Shown here in pieces: positions 1 to 12,634 of a stretch of 64,000 nt of DNA. The stretch lies in the NCBI GenBank assembly GCA_023213395.1, contig CM041465.1, positions 70,563,741-70,627,740 of the forward strand. Reading direction: 5' to 3'. The stretch comes from Cycas panzhihuaensis. Its lineage: Eukaryota > Cycadophyta. Made by a program: the position numbers and the translations under genes. The notes below the pieces were generated by a model that saw only the letters and a program-made list of their open reading frames with translations, was not told the DNA's origin and ran no database searches. Each line of letters begins with the position of its first letter. Position 1 is the first letter of the stretch.

Positions 1-469
1 AGGATGGTGAGCTAGTTAGGCAAAAAAGTTTTCTATCAAGAATTTTAGTCATAACCATAGTATTTGAAGGAGGGTGAATGACATAGAGAATCTGATTATT
101 TATAGTTACACTCAAATCAAATACATGAGAGACAAGGGTGGATAGGGATAGTAGGTTTTGCTTTAAAGTTGAAATATATAAAACATCAACAAGGGTAAAA
201 TCTAAAAGGCCTAGGAGTTTTAGGCAAATGGTTCCAAGTCCATTGACTTACTGAGATAATTTTTTAGTCATTTATATAACACCATGAACTTCATAGTTGA
301 AATCTTGAAAGAACTAGTGATGGCAAGTCATATGTTGTGTTACTCTAATATCCACGATCTAAGATGAAGTATTTAAGGTGGCATTATTGGCAACTCAAGT
401 GGTGGAGGAAGCAATAAATAAGTATAACCACAATGACCCTCGATATACTAAGTGGATTTATCAATATCA

Positions 470-1560
470 TTTGATGAAGTGGCCATAATTCTTTGAAGGT
501 ATGCATAAGCAAATTACGTTATGCCAAAAGCATCTTGAAAGTAGTATTATCAACATTATGTATACCATGGCACTATTAATATTTTGGTAGCTTATTAGTG
601 CTAGTTTTATAATATTTGGCATAGTGTCATTTTCTGTGATACCTTTCACACATAATTATTTGATTTCCAATTCCATAAGAATTTTTGGGTTGGCTGGATT
701 ATCTTTTATTATTAGATTTAGGTCTAGGTTGATTATTTTAGCCTTGGCCTTGAGACTATTTTTTTAGGTGTTGGGGAACTGTTGTCCATGAGGATGTTGT
801 TCTTGTTATCTATTTCTTCCCTTTTCATAAGAATTACCACCTTTGCAAGAGGGTTAACCTTGATTTTTTGTATAAAAAATATCTTCTTCCACTTCAAAAG
901 CAACATCGATAAAATTTGATGTAGTGGAAAAGTTGGTATCAAAGGTCTAATCAAATTTGATGAACTTATCAATAAGATCCTTAAAGTTTAAGGTCTTTAA
1001 GGTGCTACTAGATTGAAGACTTCTAGTAAATCTTTGTAGTTTGGGATATGAAGATATGACTAAAATAAGAAAGCTTATGTAATGCATTGAGTCTTGAAGT
1101 TTTTATCGATCGCTTGCTTGATAAGACGAAAAAGATTGATTATCTCACTTACGTGTCCTTTCTACATTTTTAATTTATTCATCTTTAACACTAGGTGAAT
1201 AAATTCCAAGTCTGATTTAATCTTAAAGTTCCTATTCAAAACTTCAAAGACTTTCTATGTTGTATTATGTATGACTTTATCAATAAGGTTATCTAGGGAA
1301 TAAACAATTATAAGAAGTATCCCTACATAGATTTTATCGTCATCAAGTTCCCATTAGTGTTTAACTATAGTATCGATTAGGAGTTAGAGTTCCTCTAGAG
1401 GTAGGTGTAGTAGTAATGACAGTAAAAATTGGTGTAAGTTATAGGTGATCTCTTCAAAGACCTTCATATTTTGGAGTATTTCTAACACCAATGAACCACA
1501 TATCCAAATTTTCTTTTCTTTTAAGAATGTAATTCACATTTTGCTTAAACTATGAAGATA
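470..1560 (-). pseudogene. Element K gag remnant
   Basis: Minus-strand translation gives, across several frames, the character of a copia Gag (UBN2/DUF4219 type). A stretch at about 1140-1200 reads RMNKLKMSKGHVSEIINLF, and a Lys-rich linker lies at 733-972. Near 610-650 a degenerate zinc knuckle (CVKGITENDTM) can be read where CX2CX4HX4C is expected; the His and last Cys are lost. No single frame spans the region. Gag would form the virus-like particle core; this copy cannot be functional. Limits are approximate. Confidence 0.5.
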
Positions 1561-3500
1561 TGGTATCTTTTGAAAATGGAAGGAATAAATAAGGGACTAT
1601 GAAAGTGATGGCAATAAATGACAAATCATTGTTTATCAATGGGAGATGCAATGAAGTAGTGTAGTAGAAGGAAGAATAAAGAAGTGAGAATGGTTGCTCA
1701 AAGATAAAAAGAGCAACTTAGAAAAGTTACCAACACTTATGATAAATATTAACCTAGCATAGTAGGAATATGAAAAATACTATGATAAAAATTAGCCACT
1801 AACACTTATAGTAGAATTATCTTAATGTAGAAAGAATGTAACACTATGAATGTGATTATACTATGGATCACTATTTGCAAATATGTAAGTGATCAATATA
1901 TAAAATTATAAGCCAATGTAAAAACTAACATCATTGGGTGTATATAACTCTAAAACTCAAATGTAAGATGCATAATCAACCAAATAACCTCTAACTTATG
2001 TCTAATATGTAGTTGAGGTTCTTGAAGGATGTCTAAGCTTGTAGTGAAATTAAGTTGGCTTTCACCTATGATACCCACAATTATGCTTAGTAGTAAAATC
2101 TAAGTTATAATAGAGCCTAGGTACTCCCAATCCTTATCTCATTTACGATGAGTAACTATAGACCTTCTCCAAAGAGTGGCATATACATACCCATGACTAT
2201 AATGGATATTGAACTAGGTACATTTTAATCTTATATTAAGTTTTTAGTTTTCCTAGTTAGTTATCAGGATGATCCCTTATTGAGGCACAATGATATGGTT
2301 AATCAAGTCTCACCAATATTCTGGTTAAATCTAGTTCTAACTTGAAACTCAAACCATTTTTATGGCATGATATTCTATAAACCACAGTATCTCAACCTTG
2401 GTGAGTATGTGTACAAGTACAAGATGATAGAAAATGACATAATCAATATGTTCCTTTTAGGGAGTGAAAAGATTATCATATTTGTATCAAACATATATAT
2501 AACTGAAAATAGAGTGTTTGCTTAGAGTGCTGAAATAAAATGCTAAGAAGTGAGGTGAGAGGATTAGATATTATTCCAATCTAGGTATTTTTCACTCACT
2601 TTTACAGTGGGATTTAAAGCCTTAAAAAATGAATTTTTTTTTTTTTTAATTATTAAAAAAAAAAAAGTCTTCACTAAAATAATAATAACTTTCTTCCACT
2701 GTAACAAAATTGAGTGTTACTTTTTATGCTAGAAACTAGACTCAGATTCACATATTTAAAAATTAGAATTAGGATAAAATAAGTTCTATAGAATTTTTGG
2801 CATCCCTATAAAGTGGACAAGATATATTTTTACAAATTTTTTGTTGAAAATAACCATTATTCACTAAAATATTAATAACTTTCTCCTATGACAATGAAAT
2901 TGAGTATTATTTTTTGCGTTGAAAACTAGACTTAGAGCTACATCTTAATAATTAGATTCAATTTAATTGGAGCTCTGTGAAATTTTTGGTAGACCTGTAA
3001 ATTTGAATAAACATATTTTTACTTATGTAAAAAATCTAACTTACAAATATCTAGTCAATAAATGAAATTTCTATCATTTTTTTGTCACTAAGATCTCGAT
3101 ATAGGCAAGGTGAAAGTATACGATGATGGATATTATAAATGGCTCTATTTTTTTTTTTTTAAATGGGCAACACCTCCCCTTACAAATATTTTCCTTTATA
3201 AATCTAAATGCTTGAAATTTTTTGACAACCTTTCCCCTTATTAAATAGACAAAAGAGGGAAAGGAAAGAAGAATAGCTACCAAAGGATTGGAATCATTGA
3301 GCCTTATAATTCCTTATATTGTGCTCCCAAAACCTATAAAAGAGAAAGGAGGAAAAGCAAATAATACTAAATGTATGATGATGAAAACTTAGAAATTTTT
3401 CTAAATCCACTTAGACAATTTTGATTCACTATATGGATTATGGGCGAGAAGGAAGTGATGGCTCCATTGCAAGTGCAAGTGAGGGCTAAAATGTAATTTA
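1561..3500 (-). other. Element K leader, no coding recognised
   Basis: About 1.9 kb between the primer-binding site and the gag remnant. It holds A/T homopolymers (for example 2633-2665) and two similar blocks near 2660-2790 and 2850-2990, each with 'aataataactttct..c' followed by 'attgagt.tta', suggesting an old internal duplication. I recognise no protein. Confidence 0.45.
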
Positions 3501-3512
3501 GCTCTGATACCA
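3501..3512 (-). promoter_or_regulatory. Primer-binding site of K (initiator tRNA-Met)
   Basis: The minus strand reads TGGTATCAGAGC, the exact copia primer site complementary to the 3' end of initiator tRNA-Met. It lies two bases inside the LTR. It fixes the orientation of K. Confidence 0.85.
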
Positions 3513-3514
3513 CA

Positions 3515-3819
3515 TGAAAGAAGTAGATCTAGTATTTATCTCTATATACTATACACAAAGTTGAATATTGGAGCAAGAGAGACTTGAGAGAAAAAGAGTA
3601 GCTCTCACAAAATGGGAAGGTAACAATGAGCCTCCTTCATTGAATTTTACTTTATATTGATAAGGGAGTGCATTAGGATTAGGGTTTTTCCTAACAAGAT
3701 GAAATTACACATAATGCACATGAAAGTTCATTTCACTTAAGTGATCTAATTTAAAGTTCATAATGCCCTTTTAGGAATAATAAACTAATGTAATGACCTT
3801 GTGGCATTAACTTGTTTCA
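3515..3819 (-). repeat. 5' LTR of K
   Basis: A 305-bp LTR bounded on the plus strand by TGAAA...TTTCA, a perfect 5-bp inverted terminus, abutting the primer-binding site. It has no second copy in the window, so the outer end is set by the terminal inverted repeat alone. Confidence 0.65.
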
Positions 3820-3899
3820 CTATAGACTTGTCTCAAATCTCATGAAGATAAGTTTAAAATTAAAAGATCTAGATGTTAGAGACTAGATATATGGCATTA

Positions 3900-4003
3900 T
3901 ATAGGCAACTAGTTGATAGCTTGATCTATTTGATTGTAACTAGGCCTAATATATACTTTATAGTTAGTATGGTGTTGAGATTTAAGGTAAATCCATTAGA
4001 AAT
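3900..4003 (+). pseudogene. Copia RT/RNase H junction fragment (J)
   Basis: An open stretch of about 34 codons reads YRQLVDSLIYL..TRPNIYF.VSMVLRF..NP. This is the conserved copia block at the end of the reverse transcriptase (family form YRQLVGSLIYLT.TRPDI.FAVS..SRF). It is on the plus strand, opposite to K, so it is a separate older element that K probably landed in. Upstream bases to about 3840 may belong to it but are not in a clean frame. Nothing further is recognisable downstream. Confidence 0.7.
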
Positions 4004-4010
4004 ATGATGA

Positions 4011-4670
4011 GCTTATATCCCCAACCAATTTTATAAATAGTACCATGTATATTTATTATTTATATTATAAAGAAATAATAATAGAGATAAATATATGTAT
4101 TTTCCTTTTCATATCTTATTTTGTCTTTAATTTTCTAAGTATAAGAGATAAGAAAAGAATATAAAGAAAATTAATTTGCATATAATACATTATAGTTCTT
4201 TCAATAAAATAATTATTTCTTTAATACACAACTCAATATATATCTAAAAATAATAAGCAATTATTATTAATTGAGTGAGGCATGCCTAATGGAGGTTCAA
4301 AAAACTTGTGCCTAAACTAGATTATTTCAACCTTTAGTAACATTGGATTTGGTAAACCATATAGAAATCAAACTCCTTATATCCTCAAATATCTCTCTAG
4401 GAATCAATTGTGACTTTATAATCCCCTCAACTAGGAACTCAACCAAGACTTTAGGATCCTAAAGCATGTTCTCCTCCCTCTTCCTTTTACATTATTTATA
4501 AATAGTACACAATCAACCCATAATAGATATGGTATAACCTTTCCTTAATTAATCATAACTTTTCACTTAATTAACTATACTTGAATAATATTTTTATACA
4601 TTTTCTTTTATATTTTTTATAAAAGGGTATTTTTTATTTTTTTCTTCTTTACATTGTAGAAATTTTGGTA
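4011..4670. other. Unassigned AT-rich DNA
   Basis: No protein, LTR boundary or RNA gene recognised. The pyrimidine-rich run at 4600-4670 may be the LTR side of the relic just downstream. Confidence 0.3.
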
Positions 4671-4671
4671 T

Positions 4672-4880
4672 GTTGCATTTCTCCCCGTCTTAGCTTTAAG
4701 ATGCCCCCAACTATTTCTGCTTTATCTCTGTAAAAAATTAGGTCATCTCAAATTATTGTAATCTCATTACATTTATTATTATATGCAATTTTCTCATAGT
4801 AAGCCAAGAATTTAGATTCTACAATAGTATGACTTGAAGTAAATCAATGACTTCTATATAATAATTTTAGTTATAGTTAT
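4672..4880 (-). pseudogene. Copia RNase H relic with polypurine tract
   Basis: The minus strand reads SHTIVESKFLAYYEKIA, matching the copia RNase H block (family form S.T.ESEF.A..EA...). Some 90 bases further on the minus strand, a purine run AAGACGGGGAGA (near 4682-4693) looks like a polypurine tract followed by a possible LTR start. The intervening end of RNase H is missing. It is a third, very degraded copia, minus strand. Confidence 0.45.
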
Positions 4881-5036
4881 CTGAGAATCCTTCCTACTTA
4901 TTTTTAATTTATATAAAACTGAAATATATTAGTTCAAAATTTATTCTCCCTTTAAATAATCTTGTCTTTGTTAAGATGCTAATCTATATATGGAATCTAT
5001 TAGATTATACCTCTGATGAAATATATTGCATAAATA

Positions 5037-5518
5037 TATTGAAATATATGATTATTCTCATATATGTAATGTTTATTATAAGGTCTAGTCTCATACAACC
5101 TCACATACAAAAGTATTAATAGATGTGGCATGCACATATTCATATATACATCTTATTAGCTGATAAAAAGACCCAAAGGTATTATAGGCTATTCATGAGG
5201 TGACATAATTTATAAATATCTATATGTATCACTTGAGAAAGGATCAAGTTTAGAGATGTAATCATTTGAAGATATAATAAATTAGACTCTTGAATCCAAC
5301 CTTCTCATATGATTTTTAACATCTTAAGTTTTCCACATATAAATCTATTATCTTTTGTAATGTATACTCATTATTTATTATGAAGATACTCATTACTTTA
5401 TATTTATGATATTACTTAATATGTCGATCATACATTATATGATTTGTATATATAATCCTTATGATATGATTAATTTATTATAATTAATTGATATACTTGT
5501 GCTATGAATGATAGATAC
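5037..5518 (+). repeat. LTR of I, left copy, interrupted near its 3' end by D
   Basis: It aligns by eye along its whole length with 49360-49846: shared strings include GATTATTCTCATATAT, CATGCACATATTCATATATA-like and GATTTGTATATGTA-like segments. Its last dozen bases are displaced to 31421-31434 by the insertion of D. Confidence 0.7.
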
Positions 5519-5966
5519 TACCAAATTGATTAATAAGATTACTATTACAAATGTGTGTGCATATACATTAAACTGAAAGTAGGAAACACAAATAAATATA
5601 TCAAATATATGCAAATATCTTGTAAATAAGTATGATAGGTAAATTGATTACACGGTATATATAAATTTTTGTAGATCTTTTACATACACCAAAATTCATC
5701 ATATAAATGAGAGGGATCATGCTTAATTTATAATCGTTTGAAATATGAATATAGAAATTTGATTGCCTAATATAAGAGGCTAATATTATTGGTCTATTTT
5801 TTAATAATTGGGTAGGCCTGACTATATTATAATTATATTTGAATTATAAATAAGGATTTAAACCCAATATTACATATGATATATAATAATATTACAAAGA
5901 TATATAATGTATAATAACATATCAGAAATATATTACAAAGAGGTGTCATTAGTTATTTTAAAACCA
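5519..5966 (-). repeat. 3' LTR of D
   Basis: It matches 27747-27835 plus 31064-31420 along its length (CCAAATTGATTAA, GAAAC.CAAATAAATA, CATACACCA.AATTCATCAT and other strings). The plus-strand left end reads TACC where the other copy has TGCC; the right end is taken at ..AAAACCA. Confidence 0.75.
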
Positions 5967-5999
5967 TCCATTAATGATAGTTGTATTTATCAAGACATC

Positions 6000-8900
6000 A
6001 AGGTCATGTTGAAAGCATTTAAACTTTGGTCTCCTAAGTGCTTTGGTAAAGATAACTAGCACTTGGTCTTCAATCGATTAGTATACTAAGTTAACTTCTC
6101 CATTTTGTACATTCTCATGAATAAAGTGATGATTGATCTTTATGTGTTTGGTATAAATATAGAAGATAAGATTCTTGGTCATCTTTAATACACTTTGATT
6201 GTTATAAATGAAAGTGGTGGCATGAGTTTGTTAAAGTCTAAGTTCAATAAGAATCCTACATATCCAAATTAACTCTATGGTGGTATGAATAGCTACTTTA
6301 TATTCCACTTCCATAGAGGAGAGGGAAACACTTGATTATTTCTTACAGCTCCAAGAAATGATAGTTGAGTTTCTGTTAAAGTAATATCTAGAGGTTGAGT
6401 GATGTGAGTCTTGAAAACTAACCCAATTAATATCTGAAAATCCTTTTAGAATAGGATTATCAACTTAGTTGTAATCAAGATCAAATTGAGATATGACATA
6501 GATATATTTAAAGATTCTAATGGCATCCTTCTAATGAGATGCTTTAATTTGGGACATATACCTAGAATAGATTTGAGCGCATAATAGATGTCTAGTCGAG
6601 TGTGAGTGAGGTAAATCAAGATTCTAACCAATTTTTAGTATAAGGTAAGATTAAAGGGTTTTCCTTGTTCATCCAAATTTAGCTTAGTTCCTATTTCTAT
6701 TGGTATTAGTGAAGGTTTGTAGTTACCCATTCTAAACTACTATAATAGTTCATTTGAGTACTTGGATTATGATAAGAATACATGGATAGTTTTCTACCAA
6801 ACTTTAATACTAGAGAAATATTGTAGCAACCCAAGATCTATCATCTTATAGTTGATTTTAAATTCATATTAGAGACAAGCTATTCCTTTATCATCATTTC
6901 CAGTTATAGCTAAATCATCTACATAGAGCACTTTGATAGTGATCAAGTTTCCTCTAATTTGAATATATAAGTCTAAATTAGAGGGTGAATGAGTGAATCC
7001 ATGCTATATGAAAAAGTCATCAATCTTAGTATACCAAGCATGTGGTGCCTACTTCAATCTATATAAGGATTTATTAAGCTTGTAGACTAGGTTCTTTTTT
7101 AGGACCAGCATAGCTGGGAGGTTGCTTTAAGGAAATCACTTCTATAAGCTCCCCATTCAAAGCACTCTTCACATCCATTTGGTACATAGGCGGTTGAATT
7201 GAGCTATAAGTGACATAACTGAATGAAATATGGTCATGTTAGAAACTAGTCCAAAGGTTTCATCATAGTCAATCCCCTCTTGTTGTTTAAAACCTCTTAT
7301 AACTAGGCACGATTTGTGATGTTCAATGGTGCAATTGATATAAAATTTTATCTTGTAAAGCCATCTATAATTACTTAACTTCTTTCCAGGTGGTAGTTCT
7401 ACTAGCCCTCGCATGTTATTCTTAAGAATAGAGTTTATCTCTTCATCTATTATAACTTTCCATATTTGGTCTTTGACTACCTCCTTAAATGTAGAAGGCT
7501 CATAAGTCTTAAAGACAAGAGCCATTATAGAAAAGTTGGTGGAGTGTCTCATTTTAGACTCTCTTTTGGAAGTTATAGGAGGAGAAGTTGCATCCTTTAT
7601 CAATTGTTATAACCATTTAGGAGATTTTCAAAAGCTAGTGACCTCCACCTAAAGATCATTAGGAGATATAAGTGGCATTACTGTGGTAGCATCTAACGTG
7701 TATGTTAAAGCTACTAGAATTGAAGATGAACTTGTTGTATAAGAGGATGTGGGTGTTGGTGGCTCAAGAATTGGTATAAGAGGCACCTCAAGTATACTGA
7801 CATCTTTATATATTACAAATTAAATTTGTGAAGGGTCAAAGTCTTGAGTATTTTGAGCAAATATGACATCTCTAGTGGTATATACCTAGTTTCTAATAAT
7901 CTCATATACTTTATAGGCTTTATATCTAGGTGCATAGCTAATAAATATGCATTATAGGCTTTTATCATCTAGTTTCTTTCTATTATCCTTAGGAATGAAT
8001 TTGTAGGTTATACAACTAAATGTCCTTAGGTGAGAAACTATAGGCTTTTGGCCTAACCAAGCCTCCTTATGAATGATATCTCTATCTACTACTATGGTAC
8101 TTTTGTTAGTCAGATAAGCAATAGTTGATATGGCTTTAACCCAAAACTAAGTAGCAAGGTTAGTAATACTCAACATGGCTTTTACCTTGTTCACCAATAT
8201 TTGGTTCATTCTTTCTACTACATCATTTTATTGAGATGTATGTGGGGCAAAATTGAGTGTTTGATTCTATATTATTTATAAAAGTTAGTGAATTGATTAG
8301 ATATGTACTCTCCTCCATTATTAAATGTAAGCACCTTGATGTTCATACCACTTTCATTTTCCACCTCATCCTTAAATACTTTAAACTTGATAAAGTCTTA
8401 AAATTTATTCCTAAGAAAGTAGACCCATACTTTTCTAGAATAGTCATCAATAAAGGTCATGAAAATAGATTCACATTGGTGAAAGAAGATATGGGCCTAC
8501 AAATATCTAAGTGGACTAATCCCAATGGTTATTAGGCTTGCCATACTATTTTTTATGGGAATCATTCTCTATGTTGCTTGCCAACTAAGCAAGCCTCATA
8601 AATACATCTATTTCTCCTAAGCTTTGGTAATCTATGCATCACATGTAGCTTATACATGAGGTTTAAACTCTATCTATTTAGGTGACCAAGGCATCAGTGC
8701 CATAGTTAGTCCTTAGTACTATTAGAGGTGGATTTCTCTTTAGAATATGAGAATTCACGTTAAACTTAGTTAAGAGGTAGGTCTTCAACTATGATTGCTT
8801 TCCCCTTGTCAAGGTGATTATTTTATATTATGGAATAGTACTCTTGTGGTGGAGTAATAGTGAGGGGAACTCTATCAAGTTTGTATAATCCATTATCCTT

Positions 8901-9480
8901 ATGTCATGTGACAACCAATTGACCTATGGCATGATTTGTAATTATGCAGATACTTTAGGTAAAGAGAATATTTACGTTCTGTTTATTAATTTGACTAATT
9001 TATAATAGATTCATTTTCATATTAGGTACATGGAATATATTATTGATATATTGGCAGATGTTTTAATCCTTTAGTATAATAGGGACTCGTCTAATCTTAG
9101 TCACATCATATATAATATTATCTCCAAATATTATAGTTTAGGCCCTTATTAGTTATGTCTCCTTAAATAAGTCTTTGGTACTAATCATATGATGTATAGC
9201 ACTAGAATTGATCAATTAAGAATTATCAGCATGTTGAGATGATAAGGTAATAAAGAATAAATTTTAAGAGGTAGATTGAGTATCATCCATATTGCCTTCT
9301 TGTAGTGAATTCTAATTATTCCTTAGGTTTCTTTCTTGGTACCTTTGTTTGTTTACTTGGCACTAGTTCTAGTTCTGCCTCTAGTTCTAGCTTTGTTAAA
9401 AGTTTGGGCCTCCTTATTACCTACTATGGTTCTAAAGTAGTTATATGTTAGCTTATCTTCTTCTACAATCAACTGCTAGG
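6000..9480 (-). pseudogene. Element D pol remnant (integrase, RT, RNase H)
   Basis: Read right to left. The integrase C-terminal part at about 8230-7800 includes NDVVERMNQILVNK and a later TTRDVIFAQNTQDFDP. The RT block at 7603-7169 includes EPSTFKEVVKDQIWK, LPPGKKLSNYRWLYKIKF and QQEGIDYDETFG. The catalytic YVDD is intact at 6914-6925. A decayed SLIYLTHTRPDI-like block is at 6640-6570. RNase H at 6300-6020 includes TKHIKINHHFIHENVQ and a final VIFTKAL (usual form DIFTKPL). Stops and frameshifts occur throughout. The longest open stretch is 144 codons. It would encode the polyprotein that copies and integrates the element; it is dead here. Confidence 0.8.
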
Positions 9481-10420
9481 TGCCCATTTTTACCACAGTA
9501 CATGTAGGTGACATTTTATCTATGTTGTTGGTTTCTTGAAGGTTGAGATTGTTGTTGTTGTTATGGGTATTATAGTTGTTGGGGCTATTGATATATAGTG
9601 TCAAACTATTGAGTACGAGGTTGTTGATAAGTTGGCTACTAACATGGTTATTAAGAGATATTTGAAGAGTTAAACTGATAAGTAAGGATTTACTAATAAG
9701 TTGATCGCTTACTTGGTTGTTAGGGTGGCTTGTTCCTTTTTGAAATCTTAATTGTAAATGCAGGGGCAGAGTAAAAAATGGATGCCACTCCTTAGTGATT
9801 GAGTATATTGTCCTCCCTGAGCAAGAGTCCTTCTAAAGTATTAAATTCTATTTTAGGAAAGGCATCATAAAGTTTAGATACAAAGCTATTATATTCTATA
9901 GAAAGGATATTAATGACACTTAACACTGAATCATGGTTAGAAGGGGGTTCATTAAGGATAATAAGTTATTTTCTGAATATTTTAATTTCAATTAAGTGGG
10001 TTGTTATGGTTCCAACAAAGAGTATACCAAAGAGGTAAGCCTTTAAAATGAGAGACCTAAAGTCATCGTTCCTCTTATAAATGGAGCATATAATACTCTA
10101 AGCTTCATGAGAGGTTTTAGTAATTTCTATGTTTTGATCTACTTGGTCTTCTACAGCCAAGTGGAGAAATAAGAGGGCAATGTTATCCTTAGCTTTAAAA
10201 GCTACTAAGGCAACTAGATCTGGTGGTATGCCTTAGTTAGAGTTGTTTAGGTCTTATGTGGTTTTGGATGGGACTATGTCCCCATTGATATAGGCCCAAT
10301 AATCATTCATTATAAGGATATTTTTAACTTATTGTTTCCAAATTAAAAAAATCATTTATTCCACTAAGTTTAATTACATTAGACATAAGTATTTGAGCTA
10401 CCATTTAAGTGTGTCTTTTA
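9481..10420 (-). pseudogene. Element D gag remnant
   Basis: Minus-strand reading gives a UBN2-type copia Gag, with stretches such as IPPDLVALVAFKAKDNIALL, TSHEAWSIICSIYK and SVLSVINILSIEYNSF. A zinc knuckle YCGKNGHLAV at 9481-9520 keeps one Cys, the GKNGH core and His. Several stops interrupt it. The plus-strand bases 9368 onward, including this gag, recur at 54852 onward. Confidence 0.65.
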
Positions 10421-12306
10421 GTATCATATCTACCTAGGGGAATTTCTAAACTAAAATGTTGCGTTAAAGGGTCTCTAAGAAGCCCTTAGTTGTTATTTTG
10501 TCTAGTGGTGCCTACCCACAAGTGGTAAATTAGGGACCTTATATACTAGTACATGACCTTTAGGCTCTATATACCTTAATACATGGGCTGCTAAGAAGGT
10601 CAAAGACTCCTTTGACTTGTTAATCTACCTGTGTCAGTCTTATACCTAGTGACAGGTCTAGCTAAAAGATATAAACTAAGGCACTCATCCTTACTAGGTC
10701 TAATCTAGTCTCTAAACTCTAAGGTAGGGTTTTACACCTCAACCTACTACTTAATACACCTTATAGCTAGTGGTCTTCTCTAATAACTGTAGAATTTAAG
10801 AAGAACTACTAATATCTATAGAGTGGTAACTTTAGGGGTCCTAACCATTCCTCTTGCAAGGCTAGTAAAGTTGAATTATAGATTAAGAGTTATCTTTTTT
10901 ATCTTTCAAGTTGAAATAGATTTTAAAATGTGTTCTTGCTTAAAAAGAGGGTTCTTTTTATGAAATAAAAGTAAGAAGACCAAAAGAAAAGCAATAAATT
11001 AAAACAAATAGAAGGGTTTAGGGTGATCTTTCGTGGATTTTCTTTGCCAGTAAAGATCAACCTACTTCACACAAGAAATTCACCTACAATCATAATGCAC
11101 AAGTAAATGTCATCCAAAAACTATATAGGATAGCAAATAAGATGTAAATAACTAGTATTTAGTAAATAGATCCTTTACAAAATGAAAAACAATCCTTCAA
11201 TTTATAAAAAAAGACTTATTATAGCCTAAATAAATGAGTCTACTTTATCTACTTAAAAACCATTGAAGAACTATTTAAAAATAACTAAAACTATCTCTAA
11301 CCTATAGACCTCTAAACCAAGAATCCAACAGTTCAAACAATGCATAATACAGACCTCTTGTTGAAACATTGTGGCAAAAATAGTGCAAGGTATTCCTTAT
11401 GCAAAGTGAACAAGAATAGTTTGGGCTTAATCCCCTTTCAAAGATTATCCCTTGCTCTAAAAAAGTTTGCATATAACCATATACAGCTATTGAGAGGATA
11501 GAGAACTTGAAAGAACTATGAAATATGGAATATAATTTTTTATTAAATAAAAAGTATTAAAAATAGCTTAATGTCATTTGAAGTCAGCCCCTTTGTATCT
11601 AAAGCCCCTAGTCATGAGGGGTTAATATAAGACCTCAATAAGATATAAAGGACCTTGATGGAGTTGAATAAAAGTTTAAATATAATTAAATTAAACTTAA
11701 ACTTTGTAAAAAAAGGTATAAAATAAAATAAGATTATTTAACTACATGAATTTTTTTGACAAGCGTTGATAATGCAAGCTTCAAAAACTTGATTAAATCA
11801 AGTTACATTGCAATGATATGATTTTAAGATGAGATTAGAGAGCCCCACAAGTGAATCATAGCCAAATTTAAGTGATGCGGGGTGATAGTCATTCAAGGTC
11901 ACCCAAGCTCCAAGGATTCAACAGAATGGTAGGTATCTATATGGCGAATGGAGGGTTTGAATCCACCTAGTGGTTAGAGAAGTGATGTCTCAAGGCTAAT
12001 AAGGAGACTATATAGTTGAGAGGAGCTCACAAAGGTGATGGCGGTACAAAGCGAGCCAAATAGGTGAAAATAAAATAGATGGCTATTGAAACTTGAAGAA
12101 TGAAGCCTAAAATAGAAATGAAAATTATAGACAATGTATTATTTTTTCTTAAAACGACTACAATAGGACTGAGGACTACTTATAACTGATCACACAATAG
12201 AGGAGGACAACAAATACACCCTATCGAAGTGTCAGATATACCAAAATTAAGCAAAATATACAAAAATAAAGGTAAATGAGATGTCAGCTTTTATGAACTA
12301 GCTCTT
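10421..12306 (-). other. Element D leader
   Basis: Non-coding as far as I can see; it lies between gag and the insertion point of A. It continues beyond A at 27693-27734 and reaches the primer site. It is about 1.9 kb. There is no recognisable protein, RNA gene or tandem repeat. Confidence 0.5.
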
Positions 12307-12311
12307 ATTTC

Positions 12312-12622
12312 TGTTGGAATATATTATCGACTAATGTTAATATGTGGTGAGATAATATGTGGAATATTCTTGATATAATATTATGATGAGCCAATAGATA
12401 TAATCCTAATTATTCAGGACACTTGAGATTTATAAATATAGATCAAAGTCCAAATTATGTATAATACTAGATTTGTTAAAAATGTGAAATAATATCATTT
12501 TGGTGGGTTTTGCAGGAGGGTTTTCCATGTTAATTATGATGTCCCATATGCTTGCATTCTATTGAGATCTACTTTGTGTGAAAGACTTCATTGACTTGCT
12601 TATATTTATGTGTTTCCTAACA
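12312..12622 (+). repeat. 5' LTR of A
   Basis: 311 bp, TGTTGG...CCTAACA. The 3' LTR pieces at 18087-18128 and about 27433-27687 align with it. It is followed directly by the primer site. A mutated copy, starting ACATTGG instead of TGTTGG, occurs at 57816-58127. Confidence 0.85.
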
Positions 12623-12634
12623 TGGTATCAAAGA
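12623..12634 (+). promoter_or_regulatory. Primer-binding site of A
   Basis: TGGTATCAAAGA immediately follows the LTR end. It differs from the initiator-Met form TGGTATCAGAGC at two of twelve positions. Confidence 0.75.

Larger units (their letters stand above)
1..3819 (-). mobile_element. Element K: 5' half of a Ty1/copia retrotransposon
   Basis: Read on the minus strand, this is a 5' LTR (3515-3819), a primer-binding site directly inside it, a long leader and a decayed gag running off the left edge. The pol half and 3' LTR lie outside the window, so no target-site duplication can be tested; the flanking bases on the right are CTATA. The copia assignment rests on the initiator-Met-type primer site, short LTR and UBN2-like gag. 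All frames are broken by stops, so it is not autonomous. Confidence 0.75.

Noticed and set aside
8257-8535. 92-codon plus-strand open frame
   Set aside because: It lies opposite the integrase remnant of D and has no motif; it is a shadow of that coding region.
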